From assembly GCA_964371055.1 (NCBI GenBank), contig CAYJLF010000011.1, positions 62,001 to 126,000 of the forward strand: a stretch of DNA of 64,000 bases, written 5' to 3'. Source of the stretch: CAYJLF01 sp964371055 (GTDB taxonomy: Bacteria; Eisenbacteria; RBG-16-71-46; CAIMUX01). Made by a program: the position numbers and the translations under genes. Under the pieces are notes generated by a model. It did not search any database. It saw only the letters and a program-made list of their open reading frames with translations, and was not told the DNA's origin. Shown here one piece after another: positions 42,808-50,908 of the stretch; position 1 is the stretch's first letter, and each line of letters begins with the position of its first letter.

Positions 42808-43652
42808 GCGGACCATCCCGCGGCGGGAGGGGAGCCTCGGTTCTCCGGAGAGGAGTCGGCCGAAGGGAGGGCGAAGAGCTCGCGCGCCGCCGCATCGGTG
42901 GACCGCTCGATGTCCGCTGCGGCGAGGCCGAGCGCAGAGGCCAGCGCCTCCAGGATGAAGGGGAGGAACGCCGGTTCGTTCCGCGCGCCCCGCCTCGGCT
43001 GCGGGCTGAGGTAGGGGCAGTCGGTCTCGAGGAGGAAGACCCGGGGACCCAGCTCCTCGCCGATCGCCCGCAGGAGCGGTCTGCTCCGCCCCGGCGCGTA
43101 GGTGATCGCGCCGCCGATGCCGAGGAGGAATCCCATCGCCTTGGCGCGACGGGCCTGGTCGAGACCTCCCGAGAAGCAGTGCAGAACTCCACGCACCTCG
43201 CCCCGGCCCTCCTCCTCGAGGATGCGGAAGATGTCCTCATGCGCCGAGGGACCGTCGACGCGCTCCCGGGCATGGACCACGAGAGGGAGTCGTCGCTCGC
43301 GCGCCAGGGCGACGTGACGGCGGAAGAGGGCCCGCTGACGATCGTAGGGCGCGTAGTCGCGGAAGTAATCGAGCCCCGTCTCGCCGACCGCCCGCACCTT
43401 CGGGTGATCCAGGTGGACGGCGAGCCGATCGAGGTCATCCTCCGTCGCCCGCCCGCTGTCGTGCGGGTGGATTCCCACGGTGGCGAAAACTCTGGGATCG
43501 CTCTCGGCCAGGGCTCGGGCCTCGGACCAGCCCGCAACATCGATGTTGACCTCCAGACAGGCCGACATGCCGGCCGCAAACGCGCGCTCCAGGGTGGCGG
43601 CCCGGTCGGAGGCGAAGGCGGCGTGGTGCAGGTGGGCGTGCGTGTCGATCAT
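42804..43652 (-). CDS. tatD: TatD family metal-dependent DNase
   Basis: 282 residues. Metal ligands of the amidohydrolase-type barrel: MIDTHAHLHH at the start, GETGLDYFRDYAPYDRQ, VVHARE, LHCFSGGLDQA and ETDCPYLSPQPRRGARNEPA. TatD proteins are 3'-5' DNases in repair or quality control. Its ATG overlaps the ricT stop by one base (TGATG). Lies between ricT and rsmA, a common arrangement. Confidence 0.95.
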   Translation of the reverse strand: MIDTHAHLHHAAFASDRAATLERAFAAGMSACLEVNIDVAGWSEARALAESDPRVFATVGIHPHDSGRATEDDLDRLAVHLDHPKVRAVGETGLDYFRDYAPYDRQRALFRRHVALARERRLPLVVHARERVDGPSAHEDIFRILEEEGRGEVRGVLHCFSGGLDQARRAKAMGFLLGIGGAITYAPGRSRPLLRAIGEELGPRVFLLETDCPYLSPQPRRGARNEPAFLPFILEALASALGLAAADIERSTDAAARELFALPSADSSPENRGSPPAAGWSA

Positions 43653-44512
43653 CAGGACGGGGACAAGGCGGCGGGCCGGCCCCCCTCCTCGTACGCGAGG
43701 CAGCAGAGGAGGCGTCCACAGATCCCCGAGAGGCGGGCCGGGTTGATCGCCAGGTTCTGCTCCCGGGCCATCTGCAGCGTGACCCGCTCGAAGTCCCAGA
43801 GGAAGGAACAGCAGCAGAGTTCTCTCCCGCACGGGCCGACCCCGCCGAGCCGCCGTGCCGCCTCTCGCGTTCCGATCTGGCGCAACTCGATCCGGGTCCT
43901 GAAGATCTCCGCCAGGTCCCGGACCAGCTCACGGAAGTCGACCCGGTGATCCGCGGTGAAGTAGAACGTAACCCGGTTGCCGTCGAACTGGTGCTCGGCG
44001 TCGACGACGTGCATCGGGAGCTGGAAGCGCTCCACGCGCTTCTTCACCAACGCGAGCGACTCTTCATCCTCGCGGCGCAGCTCTCCGTGTCGCGCCGACT
44101 CCTCCGTGGTCGCGGCTCGGAGAACGTGGAACCGGCGGCGATCCCGCCTCCGCTCTTCCGGGCATTCCTCGCAGGTTCGCGGCAGATCAAGCACCGTTCC
44201 GAGATCAAAGCCCCGCTCGACCTCCACGATGATCCGCTGGCCGGGAGAGAGGGGCAGGCCGGCCGGGTTGTCGAACATCTCGATGCGGCGGCCCTTGAAA
44301 AGCGCGCGGACCGGCCGGCGGCAAAGCCCGGCGTCGGATTCGATTCCGTCCACCACCGGATTCGCCTCCCGCGCGGAGACGACCGGCTCCGGCCGACCCA
44401 CGCCGGCGGACCCGCCGTTCGTTGCCCCCAGGCCGGTCGGGAAATCGCAGTTCGGCCGGACCTGGGATCGCGCGTCTGCGACACGCGGCGCAATCCTGGG
44501 TTCCCTCACCAT
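43652..44512 (-). CDS. ricT: PSP1 domain protein, RicT/YaaT-like
   Basis: 286 residues. The C-terminal PSP1 domain has the cysteine cluster GPCGRELCCCSFLWDFERVT and SGICGRLLCCLAYEE, which in Bacillus RicT takes part in Fe-S cluster binding in the RicA/F/T complex that affects mRNA maturation. The central part (RIIVEVERGFDLGTVLDLPR, HVVDAEHQFDGNRVTFYFTA) is standard. The ATG at 44512 is six bases before the end of the holB frame. Conserved partner of holB and tatD. Confidence 0.9.
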   Translation of the reverse strand: MVREPRIAPRVADARSQVRPNCDFPTGLGATNGGSAGVGRPEPVVSAREANPVVDGIESDAGLCRRPVRALFKGRRIEMFDNPAGLPLSPGQRIIVEVERGFDLGTVLDLPRTCEECPEERRRDRRRFHVLRAATTEESARHGELRREDEESLALVKKRVERFQLPMHVVDAEHQFDGNRVTFYFTADHRVDFRELVRDLAEIFRTRIELRQIGTREAARRLGGVGPCGRELCCCSFLWDFERVTLQMAREQNLAINPARLSGICGRLLCCLAYEEGGRPAALSPS

Positions 44513-45636
44513 GGCGCCGGTCGATCCTCCTCCGCGGGCCCGGCCGCGATGCGGGTGAGCGCCGCATGCAACGCGAGCACCGGGTTGACATTCTGCTCCA
44601 CCGCCGCGTTCAGCTCTTCGACGGCGCGCATCCGCCGTCCGATCTCCGCGACCGTCAGGGCGGTACCCTCGGCCCCGGCCCTCTCCTTCAAATCCACATT
44701 GACCAGGTCGGCTTCTCCCAGCCCGCTGGCCGCCGCGAGCAGGTCGCGGTGCCACAGCAGCAGCAACTCGACCGCCTGCCGTGCCGCCGGCGCGGTCCAG
44801 GTTCTCTCGACGCGCCGGACCCGTCGTTCCACCTCGGCCGGCGGAACCGGACCGGAGGGCTCGAACCGGAACAACTCGATCACGGAATCACGCCAGCGGG
44901 CGATCCCGAGGTCGCGAAGTTCGAGGGCCCGCCCCAGGCTGCCCTGCGCCAGTGAGGCCAGCAGCCTGGCCTCCCCCGGCGGAACCTGGCGCTCCCGCTC
45001 CAGGATTTCGGCCAGCACATCCCGGCCCAACGGCCGCAGGCGCGCGCACTGGCATCGCGACACCAGGGTGGGGAGCAGGTCCGACCTCTCCTCCGCTTCG
45101 AGGATGAGCACGGTGCCGGGCGGAGGCTCCTCGACCAGCTTCAGCGCCGCCTGCGCCGCCTGCTCGGTCAGCCGGTCGGCCCCCGAGAGGATCACCACGC
45201 GCCGATTCCCCTCGACGCGCGCCTTGGCCACCTCCTCCTTCAGGGCGCGAATGCGGTCGATGCCGATCGATGCGCTCGCCGCCGATCCGAGCAGATCATA
45301 CCGGTCCTTCGCGTAGGCCTCAAGGCGCCGGCCGAGGGCCTCGGGATCCTGCGCTTCCTCCCGTGAAACCGGAAAGACCAGGTGAAGATCGGGATGGCTG
45401 AGATGGCGCGCGCGGGTGCACGCCCGACAGACGTCGCAGGGCGGCTCCGCGGCCTCGCAGAGCAGTTCCTGGGCGAACGCCAGGGCCAGGCGGGTCTTTC
45501 CCCCGCCGCGCGGACCGAGGAACAGGTAGGACTGCGCGAGCCGGTCCGCCGCCCGCGCGCGCGAGAGCCTGGCCAGCACGCCTTCCTGCCCGATCGGAAC
45601 CCACCTCGCCGCCGGGGCCTGCCCGTGGTCGTTCAT
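44506..45636 (-). CDS. holB: DNA polymerase III delta-prime subunit
   Basis: 376 residues. Clamp-loader AAA+ subunit. The P-loop region is FLGPRGGGKTRLALAFAQEL, then a zinc-binding cysteine cluster (PPCDVCRACTRARHLSHPD), RRVVILSGADRLTEQAAQAA and KLVEEPPPGTVLILEAEERS, followed by LLPTLVSRCQ. The ATG at 45636 overlaps the envC-like stop (ATGA). It could be read as a DnaX-like protein, but length and context with ricT and tatD fit HolB. Confidence 0.92.
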   Translation of the reverse strand: MNDHGQAPAARWVPIGQEGVLARLSRARAADRLAQSYLFLGPRGGGKTRLALAFAQELLCEAAEPPCDVCRACTRARHLSHPDLHLVFPVSREEAQDPEALGRRLEAYAKDRYDLLGSAASASIGIDRIRALKEEVAKARVEGNRRVVILSGADRLTEQAAQAALKLVEEPPPGTVLILEAEERSDLLPTLVSRCQCARLRPLGRDVLAEILERERQVPPGEARLLASLAQGSLGRALELRDLGIARWRDSVIELFRFEPSGPVPPAEVERRVRRVERTWTAPAARQAVELLLLWHRDLLAAASGLGEADLVNVDLKERAGAEGTALTVAEIGRRMRAVEELNAAVEQNVNPVLALHAALTRIAAGPAEEDRPAPW

Positions 45637-46826
45637 CGGCCCAACCACTCCCGCGGGTTCAGGGCGCGCTCCCCTTGCCGCACCTCGAAGTGCAGGCAAT
45701 GTCCCTTGATCGAGTCGGTGTCACCGACCGTGCCGATCACCTGGCCGTCCCGGATCTCCTCGCCCCGCCGCACCGAAACGGTCGCGGCATGCGCATAGAG
45801 CGTATAGTACCCCGACCCGTGATCGAGGATGACGGTGCGACCGTAGCCGGGCAGCCAGTCGACGTAGACCACGCGCCCCGGGGCCACGGCATGGAACGGT
45901 GTCCCCTCGGCCGCGCCGATGTCGATGCCGTTCTGCGGCACCCGCGTGCCGTACCGGGGGTTCACCTCGAAGCCGAACTCCCCGACCACGCGCCCGATGA
46001 CCGGCCAGGGGAGGCGGCCGCGCCGCGGCGCCAGCGATCCGGCGAAGGGAGGAGGGCCACCGCTCTGCCCGTCTCGCGCGCGCTCCCGCTCCAATCGCTC
46101 GATCATCCGGCGGATGGCGGCCTGAGACTCCTCCAGTTCCCGGACGCGTCGCTCCCGTTCCGATCGCTCATCCTGCAGTTCGCCCAGTTCGGCGCGAGCC
46201 GCCAGCCCCTGGCGGCGCAGGCGATCTTCCTCGCGCTTCTTGTCGCTCTGCATCTGCTCGACACTGCGCCGCCGCGACTCCAGTCCCGCCGCGTGGCGCG
46301 CGACCTGCATCCGCTCCAGCGCGACCGCTTCGAGGTCGAGCCGTCCGCGATAGATCAGACGGGCCAGGAATTGCGATCGGGCAAAGAGCTCGCCGAAGTT
46401 CTGGGAGGAAAAGAGCAGCTCCGGTCCGGCCACCCGCCGGATCTTGTAGTAACGCACGAGACCCCGCCGGAGCCGCGCCGCGCTGTGGGAGAGCTCCAGC
46501 TCCTTGTCGAGCAGATCGGCCTGGCGGCCGGCGAGATCGGAACGGATCGCTTCGTCCTGTTCTCGCAATTGCCGGAGGTAGGTTTGTGTCAGGTCGCGGT
46601 CCCGACGGATCCGTTCCTCCAGACGCGCGACGTTCTTCTCCCGCGACTTCAGACGATCGATCTCGCGCCGGTTAGCCTCGATCTCCCCCTTCAGGGTCTG
46701 GAGCTGGCGTTGTCCGGCGGTCAGCGGATCAGGCTCCTCCTGCGCGACACCGGACGCCGGCAGGAGCAGAAGCCAGACCGCCAGCAGCAGGAGGCGGACG
46801 GCGCGATCAACGTACGACATCTTCAC
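45633..46826 (-). CDS. EnvC-like murein hydrolase activator with degenerate LytM domain
   Basis: 397 residues. Signal peptide (LLLLAVWLLLLPASGVAQ), then a long coiled coil (about 35-260), then a C-terminal M23/LytM domain (about 285-395). The zinc site is altered: the first His of H-x-G-x-D is Gln (QNGIDIGA), and the H-x-H is C-x-H (GHCLHFEV). That matches E. coli EnvC, which activates amidases instead of cutting itself. EnvC works with FtsEX, encoded just upstream here. The start is GTG at 46826 with GGAAGG five bases upstream; an ATG at 46820 is possible. Overlaps ftsX by 20 bases. Confidence 0.9.
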   Translation of the reverse strand: MKMSYVDRAVRLLLLAVWLLLLPASGVAQEEPDPLTAGQRQLQTLKGEIEANRREIDRLKSREKNVARLEERIRRDRDLTQTYLRQLREQDEAIRSDLAGRQADLLDKELELSHSAARLRRGLVRYYKIRRVAGPELLFSSQNFGELFARSQFLARLIYRGRLDLEAVALERMQVARHAAGLESRRRSVEQMQSDKKREEDRLRRQGLAARAELGELQDERSERERRVRELEESQAAIRRMIERLERERARDGQSGGPPPFAGSLAPRRGRLPWPVIGRVVGEFGFEVNPRYGTRVPQNGIDIGAAEGTPFHAVAPGRVVYVDWLPGYGRTVILDHGSGYYTLYAHAATVSVRRGEEIRDGQVIGTVGDTDSIKGHCLHFEVRQGERALNPREWLGR

Positions 46827-47700
46827 GCTGGCCTTCCAGGCGGCGGAGAGCCGGTTCGACCGAGGCCAGGGACGCCAGCATGCCGAAGACCAGGGCGCCC
46901 ACGAGAAAGAGGGCCTGCCTCCCGGCCGGAAGGAATCGGACTCCCGGGAGGAACGTCTCGAACGTCGCTCGCGCCGCCGCCAGGATCAGGAGCGCCAGCG
47001 CGGCAGCGAGGATGGATTGCATCCCCCCGAGGATGAGGTAGGGGGCGCGGATGAACTGGTCCGTGGCCCCCACCGTCTTCAGGATGCGTACCGTCTCACG
47101 CCGGCTGACGAAGACCAGCCGCAGCGTGGTCAACAGGACGACGAAGACGGAGATCGCCGCCAGCGCGCCGACGGCGAAGGTGGCGGTCGAAAGGGTTCTG
47201 AGGTTGCGGTCGAGCATCTCGATCCATTCGTCGCCAAAGACGACATCGTCCACGTCATCGATCGAGCGGATCTCCGCCGCGAGCGCCTGGAGGACTCCGG
47301 CCTCGGCGGCCGCGGCCGGCGTCAGCGCGACCACGAGCGAGTGAGGCAGCGGATTCTCGCCCAGCGCGGAGGTGACCGAGAAGCCGCCCAGGTCCTGTTC
47401 GACCTCGGCCAACGCCTCCTCCCGGTCGACGAGGCGCACCTCGGCCACCTCGCCGAACCCGGCCAGCCGTTCTTCCACGGCGCGCGCGCGCTCCTCCGAC
47501 ACCCCTTCCGCCAGAAAGACCGTCAGCCCCTTGCGCGCCTGCAGTCCTCCGGCCAAAAGCTCGACGTTGTGCGTGACGAGGAGAACCAGCGCGAGGAGGA
47601 AGAGCACCGCCGTCAGCGCGATGATCGACGACAGCGTCGTGCCGCGCCCGCGCAGGAGGTACTCCCAGGCCTCACCGACGAAGAAGCGGAGCCGGCTCAT
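46807..47700 (-). CDS. ftsX: Cell division protein FtsX
   Basis: 297 residues. Membrane part of the FtsEX ABC-type complex that controls peptidoglycan amidases at division. N-terminal membrane helix (SSIIALTAVLFLLALVLLVT), a periplasmic domain of about 120 residues, then three C-terminal helices (ATFAVGALAAISVFVVLLTT, GGMQSILAAALALLILAAAR, ALFLVGALVFGMLASLASVE), as usual. ATGA overlap with ftsE. Confidence 0.95.
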   Translation of the reverse strand: MSRLRFFVGEAWEYLLRGRGTTLSSIIALTAVLFLLALVLLVTHNVELLAGGLQARKGLTVFLAEGVSEERARAVEERLAGFGEVAEVRLVDREEALAEVEQDLGGFSVTSALGENPLPHSLVVALTPAAAAEAGVLQALAAEIRSIDDVDDVVFGDEWIEMLDRNLRTLSTATFAVGALAAISVFVVLLTTLRLVFVSRRETVRILKTVGATDQFIRAPYLILGGMQSILAAALALLILAAARATFETFLPGVRFLPAGRQALFLVGALVFGMLASLASVEPALRRLEGQREDVVR

Positions 47701-48407
47701 CTCACCTCCTCCGTCAAGCCCCCGCGAGGAGGCCGGAGCCGACGGTCGGACCGGAGCTTTCCGGACTCGAGCAGCAGCACCCGGTCCCCGAACCGCTCCG
47801 CCATCTCCTGATCGTGCGTGGCGACGATGATCGTCGCACCGGAGAGGTTCACGCTGCGCAAGAGCTGCATGATCTCCGCCCCCATCTCCGGGTCGAGGTT
47901 GCCGGTCGGCTCATCGGCCAGGAGGATCGGGGGCTGGTGCACGAGCGCGCGGGCGATGGCGGCTCGTTGCTGCTCGCCCCCGGAAAGGCTGTCCGGAAAC
48001 TCGTGCCGCTTGGCGAAGAGCCCCACTCGCGTCAGCACCCGCCTGGCCTCCGAACGAAGGACCTCCGGGTTGAGGATCCCGGTCATCCGCAGGACGTAGG
48101 AGACATTTTCCTCGACCGTCTTGTCACGGATGAGCCGGAAGTCCTGATAGACGACGCCGCAGCGCCGGCGGAGGAACGGGATTTCCCGGCGGCGGATCGT
48201 CGCGGAGTCATACGGCTGGACGCGGATGCGACCCCGGGACGGTCTTTCCTCCAAGGTGACGAGCTTCAGCAGCGTGCTCTTCCCGGCGCCGCTCGGCCCG
48301 AGCAGGAAGACCATCTCCCCCGGCTGTACGCGAAGGTCGATCTTCTCCAGCACCCAGGCTTCGCGCGGTCCGCGATAACGCTTGTACACATCCTCGAAGC
48401 GGATCAC
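47697..48407 (-). CDS. ftsE: Cell division ATP-binding protein FtsE
   Basis: 236 residues. ABC ATPase with Walker A FLLGPSGAGKSTLLKL, signature DSLSGGEQQRAAIARAL, Walker B PPILLADEPTGNLD and the switch His in IVATHDQEMAERFG. Starts with GTG at 48407, overlapping the S4 gene stop (GTGA). Pairs with FtsX. Confidence 0.96.
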   Translation of the reverse strand: MIRFEDVYKRYRGPREAWVLEKIDLRVQPGEMVFLLGPSGAGKSTLLKLVTLEERPSRGRIRVQPYDSATIRRREIPFLRRRCGVVYQDFRLIRDKTVEENVSYVLRMTGILNPEVLRSEARRVLTRVGLFAKRHEFPDSLSGGEQQRAAIARALVHQPPILLADEPTGNLDPEMGAEIMQLLRSVNLSGATIIVATHDQEMAERFGDRVLLLESGKLRSDRRLRPPRGGLTEEVR

Positions 48408-48751
48408 GGTCGACCCGCCTCTCCGCCGGCAGACGTTTCATCGCCGGCCGCCGGCGCCGTCTCGTCCCCCGGTGGGTCCCAGGGACCGCCGAGAGGCCGG
48501 CGATCGCTCATCCGGTAGTGGTCGCGGGCCGCGGCACGTGAGACCGAGCCCTCGGGCACGGAGAGAATCTCCACCGCGTCCTCCCACCGCACGAAGCGAT
48601 CGGTCCAGCGGATCCGATCTCCCGGACGAACCTCGGCGGCCGCCTTGGCCGGACGGTCGTTCAAGAATACGTGCCCCTCGTCGCAGGCTCGCGCCGCCTG
48701 GGAGCGCGTCTTGAACAGGCAGAGCCGGCTCAGCAACAGATCGATCCTCAT
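48404..48751 (-). CDS. S4 domain RNA-binding protein, HslR-like
   Basis: 115 residues. N-terminal S4 domain MRIDLLLSRLCLFKTRSQAA, CDEGHVFLNDRPAKAAAEVR, then GDRIRW. HslR-type proteins bind stalled 50S-peptidyl-tRNA complexes. The last 40 residues are Gly/Pro-rich and low in complexity. Coupled to ftsE by a GTGA overlap and 51 bases after the PPIase gene. Confidence 0.88.
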   Translation of the reverse strand: MRIDLLLSRLCLFKTRSQAARACDEGHVFLNDRPAKAAAEVRPGDRIRWTDRFVRWEDAVEILSVPEGSVSRAAARDHYRMSDRRPLGGPWDPPGDETAPAAGDETSAGGEAGRP

Positions 48752-48802
48752 CGCCGGACGGCGTCCCGCGCGCGGTCGACCGGGCTCATGCGCCGCCGTC
48801 GG

Positions 48803-50161
48803 CTAATGGCGGGCGCGAACATCGACGTGGTGCTTCGCGCGCAGCTCGGTCAGCCAGGCCTGGAGCTCCTCATCCATCGCCTGCCGGCCGGCGTACTGCT
48901 TCATCTCCTCGGCCACCTCATCGTAGGTGTAAGTCGCCTCCGCCTGCTCGCCCAGGACCATGAAGATGTGAAAGCCCCCTTCCACCGGCACCGGGGGCGA
49001 GAGCCGTCCGACCCGGATGGTGTCGACGACCGCGCGCATCTCGCCGTCGAAGGCGTCGATCGGGATCCAACCGAGATCGCCCTCGTTCTCCGGGGCTCCC
49101 GGTTGATCGGAGTGACGGCGGATCGCCTCGACGAAGTCGAGTGCGCCGGAGGCAATCCGGGCGCGCAGGTCCGTGGCCCGATCGAACGCGTCGGCCTCGT
49201 CGACCCGGGAAGGCGTGACTCCGATGAGGAGATGGCGGAGGTCGACCCACTCCCCGTTCGGATCCTTGTCGTCCGCCTTGAGCAGGTGGTAGCCATAGGG
49301 ACTCTGCACCGGGCCGCTCAGTTCCCCGGCCTGGAGGGCGAAAGCCGTCGCCTCGAGCTCGGCGCCAAACTGGGCCAGCCGCCCTCGCTCCACCCGCCCG
49401 AGCACACCACCCTCCTTCCCCCGCGGATCATCGGAATAGCGTGCGGCCGCCTCCTCGAACGAGAGGGTTCCTCCCGTGATCTTCGATCGCACGTCGAGCG
49501 CCGTCTCGCGCGCCCGCTGCGAGAGGATCGTGTCGGGCCGGATCTGGACGAAAAGATCCCGGAGCCGGAGCGATCGAGGCTTCTTCGGCAGCTGGCTCCG
49601 GTTCGCCTCGAAGAACGTCCGGGCCATCTCGTCCGTGACCACCACCTTCGGCTGAATCTCCTGAGAGATCAGGCGCTGGGTCACGATCCGCCGCCGCACT
49701 TCGTCACGGTAGCGGGCTCGCAACGCCGCTTCGGTCAGGTTCTCTCGAGCCAGCTGGGCGCGGAACTCGGTCTCGCCCCCGAGCTGCCGGATGTTGGCCT
49801 GAATCACCCGGTCGACCTCGGCGTCGATCTCCTCGTCCGCCGCGCGGAGGTTTCGGGCGTCGGCCTCGAGGAGCAGCAATTCCTGGTCGATCAGGCCATT
49901 CAGGACATCGCGATGAAGCTGGTTGTAGGCGGCGGTGTCGGCCTTCTCGATGCGAAGCTGCATCGCTTCCGCCTCCACCTGTTCCTCGAGCGCGGAGCGG
50001 AAGATCGGGGTGCTGCCGACCACTGCCACGGTCTCCTCGACCGTCCTTCGATCCGCCGGCGGTGTTCCGCCGGTCGCCGGCCCACCCTGGGCGAGAACGA
50101 CACCAACCAACCCCACCCAGCAGCCCAGTCCTACCCCCGCCCGATACCAGATCCTCTTCAC
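48803..50161 (-). CDS. SurA-like periplasmic peptidyl-prolyl isomerase
   Basis: 452 residues. Signal peptide (WYRAGVGLGCWVGLVGVVLA), SurA-like N-terminal helical region (about 35-170) and two parvulin (PpiC) domains: the first around 180-285 (DLFVQIRPDTILSQRARETA, SFEEAAARYSDDPRGKEGGV, SGPVQSPYGYHLLKADD), the second around 290-395 (DLRHLLIGVTPSRVDEADAF, NEGDLGWIPIDAFDGEM). It would assist outer-membrane barrel folding, which fits the many barrels in this window. The GTG at 50161 has GGAGGT seven bases upstream; sequence before that is not family-like. First gene of the nine-gene operon. Confidence 0.9.
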   Translation of the reverse strand: MKRIWYRAGVGLGCWVGLVGVVLAQGGPATGGTPPADRRTVEETVAVVGSTPIFRSALEEQVEAEAMQLRIEKADTAAYNQLHRDVLNGLIDQELLLLEADARNLRAADEEIDAEVDRVIQANIRQLGGETEFRAQLARENLTEAALRARYRDEVRRRIVTQRLISQEIQPKVVVTDEMARTFFEANRSQLPKKPRSLRLRDLFVQIRPDTILSQRARETALDVRSKITGGTLSFEEAAARYSDDPRGKEGGVLGRVERGRLAQFGAELEATAFALQAGELSGPVQSPYGYHLLKADDKDPNGEWVDLRHLLIGVTPSRVDEADAFDRATDLRARIASGALDFVEAIRRHSDQPGAPENEGDLGWIPIDAFDGEMRAVVDTIRVGRLSPPVPVEGGFHIFMVLGEQAEATYTYDEVAEEMKQYAGRQAMDEELQAWLTELRAKHHVDVRARH

Positions 50162-50492
50162 GCGTCTGACCTCCAGGCCGCCCGGGCAGCCCCGCCGTGC
50201 CGACACCCTCCCGGCGCCATCGGGCGTCCAGGGCCATCTTCGGGTGAAGCTACCCTTCGCATCGCCGGCAGGCAACCGCCTTCCGCCCCGGGACGGTGCG
50301 GATCGCGCGCCCACCCTTCCGCAACCTTGCAGCCCGCGGTTCGCATTGCACCCCGCACGACACGGCTCCGATCCGGACGGGCCAAGAGGGCCGCAACTCC
50401 AAGCGGGCACGCCAGCTGTACGACAACCCGAGATTGGTCCAACGGTTGCAACAACCCTTCGATCGGTCACCCGAGATGAGAGGAGGGAGTTG
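50162..50492. other. Divergent intergenic region between PPIase and receiver genes
   Basis: About 330 bases. It carries the predicted minus-strand promoter at 50247-50275 and a small inverted repeat GGTTG-CAA-CAACC near 50447-50459 upstream of the receiver gene. No gene or known RNA seen. Confidence 0.5.
50247..50275 (-). promoter_or_regulatory. Predicted promoter of the nine-gene operon
   Basis: Minus strand TTGCCT (50275-50270), 17-base spacer, TAGCTT (50252-50247). Leader of about 80 bases. Confidence 0.5.
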
Positions 50493-50891
50493 ATGATTCC
50501 GGTCCGCGTCCTTCTGGTGGAGGACTCTCCTCCCGTTCTGCGAGCGGTGACAGAGATCCTCGACGAGTGTGGTGGGTTCGAGATCTACTCCGCCGTCTCG
50601 CCCGCGGCGGGAATGCTGAGCCTCGCCCGGATGCAACCCGATCTCCTGATCCTCCATCCGTTCGCCGGGCGCGGCACGGCGGAGGAGTGGCGGCGCACCG
50701 TAAACCGCTACCGCGTGGGGCGTGCGCTCAGCACACTCGTGCTGGCGGATCGGATCTCGGACCACGATCGGGAGTTGCTGGAGGAGATCGCCGACCTCGG
50801 CATCCGTCCCCGGCGGGCGGGGCCAGGGCTCCTGGAGGCGATTCTCGCCGGATGGGCCGGAGAGGACGTGACCTACAGCCGCGCCGGCTGA
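50493..50891 (+). CDS. Degenerate response-regulator receiver domain protein
   Basis: 132 residues, a single receiver-like domain: VRVLLVEDSPPVLRAVTEIL at the start with the acidic pair Glu10-Asp11. The phosphorylated Asp at the end of strand 3 is replaced by His (PDLLILHPF, His55), and the conserved Lys before Pro near the end is Arg (GIRPRRAG). It probably cannot be phosphorylated in the normal way and may act as a pseudo-receiver. The ATG at 50493 has AGGAGGG five bases upstream. It ends 17 bases before an HD-GYP gene. Confidence 0.75.
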   Translation: MIPVRVLLVEDSPPVLRAVTEILDECGGFEIYSAVSPAAGMLSLARMQPDLLILHPFAGRGTAEEWRRTVNRYRVGRALSTLVLADRISDHDRELLEEIADLGIRPRRAGPGLLEAILAGWAGEDVTYSRAG

Positions 50892-50908
50892 GGTCGCTGG
50901 ATTCCCCG

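Noticed and set aside
45633..46826. Active LytM endopeptidase
   Set aside because: Two of the zinc ligand positions are changed, so a non-catalytic activator is more likely.
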